From contig PUQB01000005.1 of the NCBI GenBank assembly GCA_003024785.1, positions 1,376,717 through 1,440,716 of the forward strand: 64,000 nucleotides of DNA, in the 5' to 3' direction. A program made the position numbers and the translations under genes. The notes beneath the pieces are model-generated. The model was not told the DNA's origin and did not search any database. It worked only from the letters and a program-made list of their open reading frames with translations. This document shows positions 47,022 through 59,449 of the stretch, in pieces. The stretch is from Selaginella tamariscina (taxonomy: Eukaryota > Streptophyta > Lycopodiopsida > Selaginellales > Selaginellaceae). Each line of letters starts with the position of its first letter. Position 1 is the first letter of the stretch.

Positions 47022-50000
47022 GCACCTCCTCCTTAAGGACGAGTTCCACGAGTCTTGGGACCTGGTTTAGTAGGATAATGTCAATAGAAAGTAGCAACCT
47101 TGGAAGAAGCATGGAGTAAGTTGGATGCAGGCTCCCAAGTGCGATCGGTAGGCAAATAACCTTTCCAATCCACCAAGTATTGAAGTTGCGGCGATGAAGA
47201 CGAGAATCAAGGATGGCTGCAATTTCATACTCAGGTTCATTGTCAATGACCACAGGAGGTGGAGGAGAAGAAGCCAACCAGGAAAGAAGAAGGATAATAC
47301 AGCTCCAACAAAGAGGTGTGAAATAAGATGAAGTTTCACCGTAGATGGTAACTCTACTTGGAAAGCTAAAGGATTGACCTCAGCCGCAATCCTGTAAGGG
47401 CCCAATCGTTGAAAATCCAACTTAGAAGAAGGCATGTTGGTGCGAATATGTTGATGAAGAAGCCACACAAGATCACCAATCTTGTATGCAGGTGCTGGTT
47501 GACGATGAGCATCAGCATGACGCTTGTACTGTTCCTGTGCCTGCTGAAGATGAACCCGGAGATTATCCTGTACCTGATGAAGATGCTGGAGGATCCTGTA
47601 CTGCAGGAGCGGAAGAAGGAGAAGAAGGAGGAGCAAAGTCAAAATGTGGAAGGTAGCCTGTGAGACTGAAGAAAGGTGTCTGGCCTGTAAATACATGAAC
47701 GAAGTTGTTGTAGGCAAACTCCGCCAATGGAAGAAGGTCCAACTAGTTGTACTGTTGGTAACTGATGAAGCAGCAAAGATATTGCTCCAAGGTTTGAATC
47801 GTGCGTTCGGACTGCTCATTAGTTTGTGAATGATATCTAAAAGAAAGATTGCTTTGACTTGTAGACTTCGGAGAAGCTCTCGCCAAAATTTAGACATGAA
47901 TTGTGGGCCTCGATCAAAAACAATGCTTTCAAGAAGACCATGATGTCGGAACACTTCATGGATTACCAACTCAGTAGTTGTCTGGCCTGAAGCCATCTTG
48001 TTGCATGGTAGGAAATAAGCCTGTTTGGTGAAACGGTCAACCACCACAAGAACTGCATCGAATCCACAAGGAGGAAGATCTGTGAGGAAATCCATAGAAA
48101 TGGATCTCCAAGGAGCAGAAAGAACAAGAAGAGAACTAAGAAGACCAGAGGGCGCGTGACAAGGCATCTTCGACCTGTTGCAGGTGTCACAACTTCGTAC
48201 AAACCTTTCACAAACCTAGCAACCCAGGCCACCAATAGTTGTGAGTCACGAACTCAATTGTCTTGGCCACACCAAAATGTCATGTAGCCAGGGTATCATG
48301 ACAATCCTGTACCACACGAGTCCTGCAAACACCAACAGGAACGTACAGGAGACCTCCCGGTACAGGAGTCCGTCCTGTATAGCGAATAACTTGTAATCTG
48401 AATAGGAATTGGAGGAAGAGAAGCTTGCAATGTCAAGACTAATGTGTGAGAACACATTCTTTGCCAAGTGGTATGTAGCCAACTGCGAACGGATGTCTTA
48501 TAGAAGTGTTGAATTTGCTAGAGCCTGATGAACCTGTAGTGCTGATGAACTAACAGGAGGTTAATTAAGAGTGAAGAGAGTTTGCAGATGTGCTAAGGAA
48601 CTGATATGAGGTGAATCCTATTGAGGAGGAGTCTTCAACACTGATACAGCATTGGAAAAACCCTGTACAGGAATCCACAAACTTACAGGAGTGGAGAGAG
48701 CATGCAGATGTGCTAAGGAACTGACATAAGGTGAATCATGTCTGTCACAACCTTTCCCTCTCCCCTTATGCCAACTAGGTAAAGGGCCAATTGGTGTTTA
48801 TGAGAGGGCCCCTAGTCATGATACACTTGAGTCTTTTTGGCCACATATCCCACATATCCCACAATCTTTACCCAGGTAGTCAAACCACCAGGTTAGAACT
48901 ATGACACTGTCGAGGAGGAATCATCAACACTGATATAGGATTGGAAGAACCTTGTATAGGAATCCACGAACTTACAGGAGTGGAGAGAGCCTGCGGATGT
49001 GCTAAGGAACTGACATGAAGTGAATCCTATCGAGGAGGAATCTTCAACTTTGATACAGAAACAGGCATGGTCAATCCTGGAGCTTGTACTGCCTCAGACA
49101 CTAAGAACGTATCTTGCATGCAGGAAGTTACAGGATTGATCATGGCTGCCGGAGAGGAAAATGTGAGCGTCCTAGAACTCTAGTTGATCTGAGGATTTGC
49201 AACCACAAACCATGGCATGCCCAAAACGATGGGAGTCGACCGAGTCTTGATTAAACTGAAGGAAATCGAACAGTTGAATGCGCCATGACTGCAAGAGAGA
49301 GGTGTGGTAGCATGAGTAACTACGTCTGAAATAATCAGACGACCATCGGCCACCTCTACAGGAACTACACGCTTCAACTTCACCACCGGAATGCCATGCT
49401 GAATTGCAAAAGTGTCATCCATGAAGCATGCATTTGCACCAATGTCTAACAGGGCAAACTCCTTGAGCTCTCGATCGTTGAGGCAATGTATACAGAAAAC
49501 TTGAGTGATGGAATGGTATGAGCAACACCAATGGAGCCTGCACCTACGTCCAACTTCGCGGCTCCTAGACGGAGTGGACATTGAACTTCAGCTTCAACTT
49601 CACACGTCTTGAATTCCTGGCTTTAGCAGGACATTCTGCCACCTTGTGTCCTGCTTCACCACAATACAAGCATAAGTTCTCACCACGACGACGTTGCTTC
49701 TCCTCAATTGAAAGTGGACCACGCTTGTATTTCTCAACCTCCATAAGGACTACGCCAGAAGGTGTCGCAGGAACATGTGCTACAGCCGCAAGATTGGCTT
49801 GCATGAACTATTGACGGATTTTTCCTGACGATGCTCGAACAAACGGTTGTCGCAGCGAACGGCCTGTTGCATGATCTTTACTATTGTTTGGGCATTCGGT
49901 AACGTAAGGAGAAGGTCCTTCACGTCATCCCTCAACCCAAAATGGAAGTGTTCGATCAATGCAGTCTCATCCCATGGAATGTTCATGCAAAGTTATTGAA

Positions 50001-50623
50001 ATTCGATGCATAAACGGAAGCTGGTTGGGATCCTTATGTGAGCTTCTATAACTTCATGCATGTGGAACGGTACTTATCGAAATCTCCAAAGCAGCTTCAA
50101 AGGCAGCCACAAACCTTCAAAGTTTTCCATCAGTGGGTCATCATGTTCTAGCAAAGGGGCAACCCAAGCATGTGGAGATCTAACTAGTAAGGATGCCAAA
50201 AGGCCAACCTTTTGTGCATCAGTCGAGTAGCGGCATGGTTGCATGCGGATCAAGAGCCGGATCTAATTCAGGAAACCTTGGAAATTGGCGTGATTGCCAC
50301 TGAACTTTTCCAGTATGCTGATCTTCGGCTTCGAAGAAGAGTTCGATGGAGAGGAAACCACGGATGATTGAGAGAGAGCTTGAGAAGCAGCCTTAGAGGA
50401 TGCATCAGCAGCTGCATGTGCCGCGTTGGTGAAACCTTGCAGATTTGTGACCACTTGACGCAAAGTGGCCAGCTCATGAAGTAACATTTGGTGCTCGCGT
50501 TGAAATTGGTCAAAATTGGCCATGATCTATGAAAAAAAAAGGAGGAAAACGAAGGAGAAGAACCAAGGAAAAAAAAAAAAGTAACTGGAAATCGAAGAGC
50601 TATGAAAGGAGTTATTATTAAAC

Positions 50624-51837
50624 TGTCAAGCCATAATCCAAGAACAAGGAAGCTTGACTCACGAGTATGACAAGGGAACTTGACTCATGAGAAGGGCAAG
50701 GAGCAAGACAGGAACTAGGAACTCAGGAGCAGAATAAGAGCATGACAGGAACTAGGAACTCAGGAGCAGGACAAGGAACTAGAAACTCAAGCATAATAGA
50801 AACTAGGAACTCAAGAGCATAACAAGAACTAGGAACTCAGGAGTTAGGAGTAGGACAAGGGAACTTGACTCAGGAGCAGAACAAAGGAGCTTGACTCAGG
50901 AGCAGGACAAGGAGTAGGACATGAACTAGGAACTCAGGAGCAGAATAAGGAGCATGACAGGAACTAGGAACTTAGGAGCAGGACAAGGAACTAGAAACTC
51001 AAGAGCATAATAAAAACTAGGAACTTAAGAGCATGACAGGAACTAGGAACTCAGGAGTTAGGAGTAGGACAAGGGAACTTGACTCAGGAGTAGGACAAAG
51101 GAGCTTGACTCAGGAGCAGAACAAGGAGTAGGACATGAACTAGGAACTCAGGAGTAGGATAAGGAGTAGGATAAGGAGTAGGACAGGAACTAGGAACTCA
51201 GGAGCAGGACAAGGCGTAGGACAGGAACTAGGAACTCAGAAGCAGGACAAGGCGTAGGACAGGAACTAGGAACTCAGGAGTCAGAAGCAGGACAAGGGAG
51301 CTTGATTCAAGAGCAGGGCAAGGAGCAGGACAGGAACTAGGAACTCAGGAGCAGGACAAGGAGCATGACAGGAAATAGGAACTCAGGAGCAGGACAAGGA
51401 ACTAAGAACTCAGAGCAGGACAGGAACTAAGAACTCAGGAGTAGGACAGGAACTAGGAACAAGACAGAGCAAGACCAAGGAAGCTTGACTCAGGAGCAGG
51501 ATAGGAACTAGGAACAAGACGAGAACAAGAGGCAAGGAGCAAGACAAGAACAAACAAGAATGATCGTAGAATGACTGGTGTTGATAATAACTGATTGTAC
51601 AACAATTAAGTCGGAGCTTTTATGCTCACAACTCCAAGAGCTAATATGGTCATGAGTCTAATCTAGTCATGAGCTAAAAATGGTGACCCTTATCCTGAAG
51701 GTATATCCTGTAAGCATATTCTGTAAGTATATCCTGTAGGCATATCCTGTAGGTATATCCTATAGGCATATCCTGTGGCATATCACGTATCCTATATCCT
51801 GTATCCGGAATTCTGCATCCTATATTGGGTCATGACA
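50624..51837 (-). repeat. LTR, right copy (5' LTR of the minus-strand element)
   Basis: Same architecture as the left LTR but about 190 bp longer, because the number of short tandem modules differs. It ends CATGACA directly before the GTGGG duplication. The length difference comes from repeat slippage and should not be used as a clock; the non-repeat core should. Confidence 0.85.
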
Positions 51838-51842
51838 GTGGG

Positions 51843-53490
51843 GATATTTCATATATTAGGTATTTTTTGGATTGGGGTTCGCCAACAAACCCCCCCGAAA
51901 AAAAAAAAATAATTTTTTGGATTAGCATAGAATCTTACTCATGGGGTTGTTACTTATGCCGACAACTAGCCTTTTGAAAGTAAACATTGGACTTGGTTGA
52001 CCTTGAAGATGGGTTGTGGGCCACTTAAACTATATGAACTTATGTTACTAATGTGTTGCACTCTTTGGAACAATATGTAAAGATGATTGCATTTTAGGAG
52101 GGGGGTACATTGAGACATGGCCAACCATTGAACAATTGAGGATAAGATGTCTAGAAGGGAAGTGATGATGTGGGTGTGTGGGAGGTTGTTGTTGGCACAT
52201 CAATGGAGTATCACAATGGAGGAGCATGTCTTGGAGATGATAGAACAATATGTTCTAAAAGACGATGTGAGTCAGATAGAATGGAAGGTGAGAATATTCC
52301 TTGGAGACCAGAGTTTAATCTGTGAACAACACCAAGATGTAGACGATCCTCTATAGAAACTCTCGACTTGACTAACGAGGCCGATGAATGCCAAGAAGAT
52401 GAAGGTGTTTCACAAACAGAAGTGAGAAGAGAGAATGGGCTAGTTTCACTAACGGAGCCACCCACCTTAGTTAAGGAGTAAAAAGTACAACGAAACCAGT
52501 GGGTTATTCGGACCAGTCCTAGAATTAATGCAAGATGTGTTGGTAAAGATGTAAGTTGTGGAGCATGTAAAGCTTATGTTAGACCAGCCTAGGCACCACC
52601 TATTTCAAGTTTCTAGGGGAATGCATATGTGGTGGCCATAAAAAATGGGTTTGGATTTACTTCTATGCTTTAGACATGTCATAGAGTTGTTGATAATATC
52701 ATGACCAAGCCAACAAACTTTTTGACTATGTGGCCTATGGAGGAAGGGACTAGTCTTACAGGAGAGGAACTGACGGGACTAGTTAAAGTGGGTTTTCACA
52801 TGGGTGTTGGGAGACGTTCCACAACCACATACACAAGAAAATCTAGTGAACATGAACACATGTCCACAACGCAATGGCAAGCAAGTGCCTTAGATGTCCA
52901 ATGTCTTTAAGGTAGCTAAATAATGAATTGTAGAGGCAAAGGAAATGGTGATAAATGTTAAAAATACACATATCTTGGACTTACAAGGTGCAATCGACCA
53001 GGTCGTTTCTACTCCATCAATATGGACAAATACCAAGGTGCAACTACAAAGATTTCATGAAAAGATAAGTGTTGTGGCACGCAAGCATCTTTATTTTGTG
53101 TTTGGTAAATTTGTCATAGGATGAAGACAAGGACACTCACATTTATCAAGCAAGTTTAGCACGTGTTGAGGTTGCAAAGACGTTTAAAAATTAATTTAAA
53201 AAGCTTTAATGTTTATTAATGCAAGTTATGAGGATGTTTGCTATTTTAACATTTACTCATTCAGATTAAATTCTCTATATGATTTATCAGTATTTAATTA
53301 TAATTAACCAGTCATTAAACCTTTTTTATATTCTAGCAAATATAAGAATAGTGATGTTCATCATAAATGCCAATTGATTAAAATTTGCTGGTTAACTTAA
53401 AAAACAAGGAGCACACGAGTTTGACTCGTGATACAAATTAGTAACACGAAAAATGGCCGGCCCTATTATAGATGATATCATTATCAAACT
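51843..53490 (+). pseudogene. Degraded coding region right of the LTR element
   Basis: Continuation of the DNA split by the LTR element, with one palindrome copy at 51871-51894. Plus-strand stretches with coding-like composition are seen, such as IDQVVSTPSIWTNTKVQLQR (about 52990-53050) and VARKHLYFVFGKFVI (about 53075), together with a Met-initiated frame at 52701-52910. Stops are frequent. No family was recognised. Probably the remainder of an old transposon. Confidence 0.35.
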
Positions 53491-53499
53491 CATGTCATA

Positions 53500-54250
53500 T
53501 ATTTGGTCATTTATATATGCTACATAAAAGGTTACAACATGTAATACTCAACCGTTCCCCACACTCAGATATGCACCTCAAAGCTAGTCCCAACACCTTG
53601 TCAACTCCCCTCAAAGTCTCTCCCTCCCTCTCATATCCCACTAAATCCCGATCATAACACTTAGATCCTCTCCCTTCAAACACCAACAATTTGACCCAGT
53701 CCGTTAGATCAACAGCCCCAGAGTTACCATATATTATATCCCCAGCTTCTTTACCTATAATAATCTCTAATAACATAACCTCATTTGTTGGAAGTCATTG
53801 TGTGTTGGCAAACGTCTCTTAAACTAGCTCAAATGCCTGCTTACCAAAAGTGAATTATAATGCATACACATCCGCCTTTAACATTGTTTTAGGCTTCTTT
53901 GCATTTGCAAGCTCTAGTGCTATGTAGCCCAATGCCCATGTGTTAAGTGTCTGGTTTGTTATTCCCTCATGTTGTACAAGATGACATTGTAACTAAATGT
54001 GTACATAGTTCCACACACACACGCCCACTAAACACGGTTTTAGTGTGTATGGTAGTATATTAATACTGTTTGTTGTCACAATGTCTCTCTCTATACTACA
54101 CACACACACATTGATAAGTGTTGGGACTATGAACATATAGTAAACGTGTATACACAAACATATGGACCCTTTACCTTTGTCATGATAATCCGATTTGTAT
54201 GTAGATACGAAAGCCCCTGAGCTATATCATTTGCAATTAGGTCATGGCAA
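53500..54250 (-). pseudogene. LRR receptor-like kinase fragment (GHR1/At5g10020-type pseudokinase domain)
   Basis: Minus-strand segments match the C-terminal half of a plant receptor-kinase domain. ANDIAQGLSYLHTNRII near 54230-54180 (catalytic-loop approach, subdomain VI) is followed by a donor-like GTAAAG. Then come LGYIALELANAKKPK and KADVYA near 53940-53880 (subdomains VIII-IX), and MLLEIIIGKEAGDIIYGNSG, AVDLTDWVKLLVFEGRG and LGLALRCISE at 53776-53530 (subdomains X-XI). The AGDII-G-SGAVDLTDWV signature is typical of the GHR1-like LRR receptor group, which signals at the plasma membrane. The kinase APE is IAL-E-altered, a stop interrupts the subdomain IX region, and the N-terminal lobe, LRRs and membrane segment are missing. 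A captured or orphaned gene fragment is likely. Confidence 0.75.
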
Positions 54251-55860
54251 AATGAGTGCAAAGTTTAAAGAGAATTGATAGAGATGTGACATTGGGAAGA
54301 GCTATTTTGTGCACTACATGTTGACATCAGCATCCATACTACCACGTCATCATATTAGTACAATTTTCTTGCCATTTTGAGAAAATCATGTTCTCGGCAC
54401 TAAGGATTACTAGGACTTAACCCTTTACTTTAAAGGTTGACTATTGTTACCTATTGAATTATGTGACAAACCCTAGATGTAGTAAGAAATAGCCCCGCTT
54501 AATGCACTTAGGTGTTTAGGGGTAGTCCGGCTGGCTATCCCTAGATATTGCAAGAAACTCTAAGTGAAGGTATCACTTACCTTTTAGAAAACTCTCCCCC
54601 CATTTTGACGTCCCAGTTAGGTTTTTCAGTTGGTACAAATGACCACCCCCTTGGATAGGGTTTAGGGTAGGAGTTCATCTCGTTAACTAAGGAGCTGGCA
54701 TTCTGTGCCAGCCCACTTACACATATAGAAAAAAAGAGGGGGGCTTCATCACATAAATAAGGTAGAGTATGGGTAGGAGAGTTCTTAGGTTCATGATATA
54801 GCTCGTTATTTTTTACTGGTGTAAGATTTAGCTTGTGTCGTCAAGGCACAACCTTCTATTGTGCTGCCTCAACTTTCAGACAATAGGGGTACATCCCACC
54901 TTTGGGTACCTTACCCTTAATGTTGATGAATCCATGCCTAGGAAGTCTTAATAGGATGCACGTTTTAAGGGGCAGAGGTTGTGGCTTGTCTCCAACCTCC
55001 TCCTCCACATTAAGATAAGAGTAACATGCATAGCTAAGCAGGGCACATTCGTGTCCCGAGGCACACCCTTTGGGGTTGTCTCATGTGCTTAATGTTAAGG
55101 GGTTGGATACTTTAGCAAACATGCATGCTTGTGCTCATATTAGGGTGTTAAGCCTTGGGCATTTGCTCAAGGGAGGTTAGGTCTCCTAACTAAATGTGTT
55201 ATTGGTATACTCAGCTAAGGAGGGGTCTTCTCTTTAAGATTCAAGAGTTGAATAACCTAAGCTCATTAACAAGAGCCCATTCGTGAGGCACTTGCAATGT
55301 CGTGTACTTAGGGTTATCAAAACCTAGCCTTGGGGAGTTTGCTTAACAGAACACTCGTGTTCGCCTACAGCGCACACTTGTGTCCTCATTATGTATTAGC
55401 CTTAAGTCTAGGTTATAACTTGGCCACTCGAACCCTTAGGACTTAGTCGTGGTTCAAGTACTCCTTGTCGCCCTATAAGGTTGTACTCTCGATGAGGGTA
55501 ATTCCTCAAGAGGTAAGTGACAATGCCTTAACTCTATCATAAAGGTATGTGTGAGCTATGTCTTCTTGGTGAGGTTAGGGCATGAGCCTATCTAGGTCTA
55601 TTGGGACATAATCATAAAGTTTACTCGGGTTATCCTTTAGGGTTTGGGATAGCCATTCTAGGGGACTTAGGGTAGGACTCTGAGTCACCTGCCTAATTAT
55701 GCATCTGAGTTAGACTCTTGGGGTCATCTTAAAAACGTAACGTTGCTTACACATGGTTTTGACGCCGGATGGCCACTTGACAACCACGTGTTGCCATGTC
55801 TTGGCCCTTCAGGTAAAACTCTAACAATATGTAGAGGAGCTATTCATGGCTTAAAACTAT
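54250..55860. other. Mid-composition relic DNA, unassigned
   Basis: Less AT-rich than true spacer, with many short broken frames on both strands (for example minus-strand PRHGFINIKGKVPKGGMYP near 54930). No domain was recognised and no end repeats were found. Probably decayed mobile DNA. Confidence 0.4.
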
Positions 55861-55866
55861 GTAAAT

Positions 55867-56227
55867 GATGGTGCATAGTCTTAAAAAGTTGTGAGGTTCA
55901 ATCTCACTTGGGCCATGCATCAACTTTTTGTTAAAAAGAATCAAATTGACAACCTTATGAGGTCATGCACCATCCTTGGCATAAGGTTTTGCACCATCCT
56001 CAGTGCCACTAAGGATAGTGCATGGCCCATAAAACTGTCAACTTAATTCCTTTAATATGGCCTCATAAAATTATAAGTTCCATTTCTTTCAACAAAAGGT
56101 TAGTGCATGTTTTAAACAAAATTCAAACTTGTAACTTTCTAAGGCCATGCATGAACCATCCTCGTGTGAGGATGGTGTATGGCCTCTGAAGGTTACCCTT
56201 TTTAGTAAAATATTGGTGCATGACCCA
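55867..56227. repeat. Cluster of short motifs in both orientations (GGCCATGCA..ATCCT)
   Basis: Copies: GATGGTGCAT 55867, GGCCATGCAT 55911, AGGTCATGCACCATCCT 55960, TTTGCACCATCCT 55988, AGGATAGTGCATGGCCC 56012, a hairpin at 56142-56185 and GGTGCATGACCC 56215. The hairpin has AGGCCATGCATGAACCATCC on the left answered by GGATGGTGTATGGCCT on the right. Repeated short motifs in both orientations near an end are typical of subterminal transposase-binding regions in class II transposons. Confidence 0.7.
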
Positions 56228-56299
56228 ATGAGGTTTGAATATGATAATTGTATAGGTTTGGTGTACATTGTTGCAAAGCACTTGGTGGAGAGAGTTAAA

Positions 56300-59200
56300 A
56301 AATATTTCATATAATTTTATCAAACATTGCAAAACCTTTGCAAAACACAAGCTAAATATGAGAAGTTTCTTGCAACTAAAGGGACTACTCCAACAAAAAC
56401 TTTGATTAAAACCAATAAAGCACAAGTATAATTTTAAGTTTTTAAATTTTACAATATTAAAATTTTTATTTCATGTTCATAGGTTCATTACTTGCTAAAC
56501 ACAAAGGTTGAAGACTTCTTTAACGAGTATAAAGTTAAATTTAGTCTTATGAGCCTTTTGTAGGTGACTGCATTAACTTATTAGGATAAGACTTGTATGT
56601 GAGCAGTGCCTCTAGCCAGTCATGATGTTTCCATCAACATCAAATTTGAAAACTTCTTTGAAGAACCATGTTTTGCAAAATACAAAGCTCATTGGGTACA
56701 ACAAAAATATACAGGTGAAGTTCTTATAGCTACTAGATCTAAAAGCGATCAACCATTAAATTGTAGTGAATCAAACTCAATTGAAAATCTATTCATGTTT
56801 TACAAAGATAGGTAATACCAACACTTACTTATTTACTGTTTTTACTAATGTTTTTTGGTTAATTTCCTTATAGATTCTTTAAATTTGAGTAAAGAGAAAG
56901 TCAATGCTATGGAAAGAAGTGATTAAGTTCACTTGATTGCATTTAATAAGGAACCATCTAGTTATATTGTGCATTATGTATGTGTGTTTGAGACTTGTAT
57001 ATTTTTGTTTTATTTATAAATCAACTACTTGTAAACCAATTTTGTGTGTCACATGGTGCAAGCCCAATATAATGGGGATAACAAATGCTTTTTTATTTCT
57101 TAAATAAAATATCATAAATTGAATTTGTGTTCTTTTCTTGATGATTCAAAGCCTGGGTGTGAATGGTATGCAAAGCCCCACCTAAAATCAAGCTTTGATC
57201 TTGGTCATGTGCATATTAATATTAATGGTTGCTTTACATGATTGTTTGCATGTAGATGTTGATGGTTTTGAAAATCAAACATGTGAAAAGTGTGTAAACA
57301 TTATTAAGGAAGTAGACTTTAGTAATAGAGTTCATAGAGAGAGAAAAGGTGGAAATTAATGAGGGTTATGAGTGGGAAAGTTTGGCATGCAAATTAATAA
57401 GAAGCAAATTTTTCATGGCAAGGATATGCGAAAAGTAATGAGAATGCTAGATTTTGAGTTAACCAAGGTTTGGAGACTAGCCATGAAATCTCGATTATGA
57501 ACCTTACTACAAAGTTTAAGAGAAACTGATAATATAAACAAATATCACAAAAGTATGAAGTCTGGTAATTTAATGGAAAACTTGCTTTATGGGGTTTCTT
57601 ATTAATTGATATTGCCCAAAACTTAAATAGGCCAACCATGGAGTCTTAAGTAGTTCTTTGTGAATTACAATGTTGCATCAAAGGAGTGGAAATTCTTTTA
57701 AAGCTTCAGTCTCATGTAGATAATAATATATATTTATATATATAAAATTGACATATACTAAGAGCATTCACTCACTCGGAAAGAAAGAAAGGTCTAAGGT
57801 ATAGTGAGTTATATAAACGCATTTACACATATACACATAGATTCTGAAGTCATTAGTTAATAGAACACTCTTAATTAAATTAATTACTTACAATGCACAA
57901 ACACACACACACATAATTAACTTTAACTTACTTACATGCCTTATTTGAGACAATAAGACTATGGGGAGGGAAACGTATGCATGAATTTATGACTATAAAT
58001 TTATTTAGTCCAAATCAATCAATACAACTAGACAAGTACAAAAATACTTTTTGTTACAAGCTTAAATTCAAGAGGCCGTGTTTCATAACCTCAAGGAGAT
58101 TTATGAAAGTCATATGAAGAGAAATGGGATTAAGATGGGCTCTGTCCCATCATTAATAAACTGTTGTAAAGAAAGTGGTATGTTGGGAATTTAGGGATGA
58201 CACTTTGGTTAGGTTTTGTGGGCCTAGAGAAGAGCACAAGTGCATTGACTACTTTGAGGTTGTAGTTGGAGGGGTGAAACTAGCTATGAGACCATAGTGC
58301 AAACTTTTCAACGGGAATGTCATTAAACATTATGCTACATTACATAAGAAATTATTGAAACTTGTGGCTGCTATCATTCTTACATAAAATAAGTTCACCT
58401 CAGAAGATGTTGGTCACAACTTGCTGCTTTGTGGATATATATTTAAAACAAGTTATAAGTATGTTTTTTTAACTTATTAATGTATAAGGTTATAAGTTAC
58501 TGCTACCTATAGCCTATAAAAAACTTGTTTATTCAATTTATTTAATTAGTCTACTTAGTTAGAATTTATTTACTTATTAAATTACTGAATTAACTTATTA
58601 ATTATAAAAGGTCTTTTATTAGCCACGAATTGGATAAACACTCTAGACGAAAAATGCATGTTAGAGGGTTATATAAGAAACTAAGGCTTCTTTTATGTCC
58701 TAGCTTTATTCTTGGAGTTACTAAGTCAAATGAAGGTGATATTCAAGGGCTTAGGGTCAGTGATTATGTTCATAACATTAAAAAAATAGTGAATCCACTT
58801 GACAATGTAACGAGACCCCTTTATCTAGGTTTAAATGTTTATGAAAACTTCTTCTCTAAAGTTAGTGGCATGGTGTGCAATGAGAGATGTTACCATGAAC
58901 ATGATTTGATAGACACATCAAATGCAATTAATAAATTATCTTAAGTTTCAAGCCAGCAAAACTCGATCTTTTCCTGTTGCATTTTAAAATAAGAAAACAT
59001 ATAGATGCACCTTGAAAAAAGGTTGACAATGATTGGTGGTATGTAATCTTGGAGATTATATTGTGGTTTCTTGATGACATGGTTATTATTGGATTAAAGG
59101 ATGCACAAGGCCCAAGAGCTTCTAAAGTCTATTGGAATTGTAAGTATTAATGCTTAGTAGAAATAAAGGATTTGTTCAAATTAGAATATATTAAAGAGAT

Positions 59201-59440
59201 GAAAGAAAATATGGATGATGAGACAACCAACCAGGGGTGGAACTTGAGGCAGATGATGTAAACAAACAACTTGAAAAAGTTACGAGAACATCAGAAAATG
59301 TAAAAGAAACAATTAAATGTTTATTAACTGAGGTTAGATTTAAGGGTAATTCAATTTCGAAATTTATTTTAAGTTATTCATTTATGCATTATGTAGTGTA
59401 CAATTTTATGCATGTTGAATGTTTCTATATAACATAATCA
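56300..59440 (+). pseudogene. Eroded intron-bearing coding region, unassigned (probably a transposon)
   Basis: Plus-strand stretches include EKFLATKGTTPTKTLIKTN (about 56365-56420) followed by a likely 57-bp intron with GT and AG ends, then VHYLLNTKVEDFFNEYKVKF (56481-56540). Others are INIKFENFFEEPCFAKYKAH (about 56635), FENQTCEKCVNIIKEVDFSN (about 57265), VVVGGVKLAMRP (about 58260) and a 104-codon frame at 58630-58944. The order and strand are consistent, but stops are frequent. I did not recognise a transposase signature. The motif cluster just upstream supports a transposon origin. Confidence 0.4.
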
Positions 59441-59449
59441 TATGCCACT

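Larger units (their letters stand above)
45989..51842 (-). mobile_element. Ty3/gypsy chromovirus-like LTR retrotransposon fossil with 5-bp target duplications
   Basis: The LTRs lie at 45994-47021 and 50624-51837 and are flanked by GTGGG at 45989-45993 and 51838-51842. Both LTRs begin TGT and end in a GGTCATGAYA-type terminus. Coding order on the minus strand, right to left: gag (about 50523-49780), CCHC zinc knuckle (about 49700), retropepsin-like protease (about 49470-49190), integrase core (about 48140-47800) and a chromodomain-like stretch (about 47240-47110), which places it among chromoviruses. A purine-rich polypurine tract abuts the left LTR. I did not recognise a reverse transcriptase. 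The LTRs differ by a few percent outside their tandem repeats, suggesting an age of perhaps one to a few million years at usual plant rates. It is clearly broken, in several places. Confidence 0.85.

Noticed and set aside
47409-47829. Plus-strand open frames opposite the integrase region
   Set aside because: They are antisense shadows of the minus-strand retroelement coding region.
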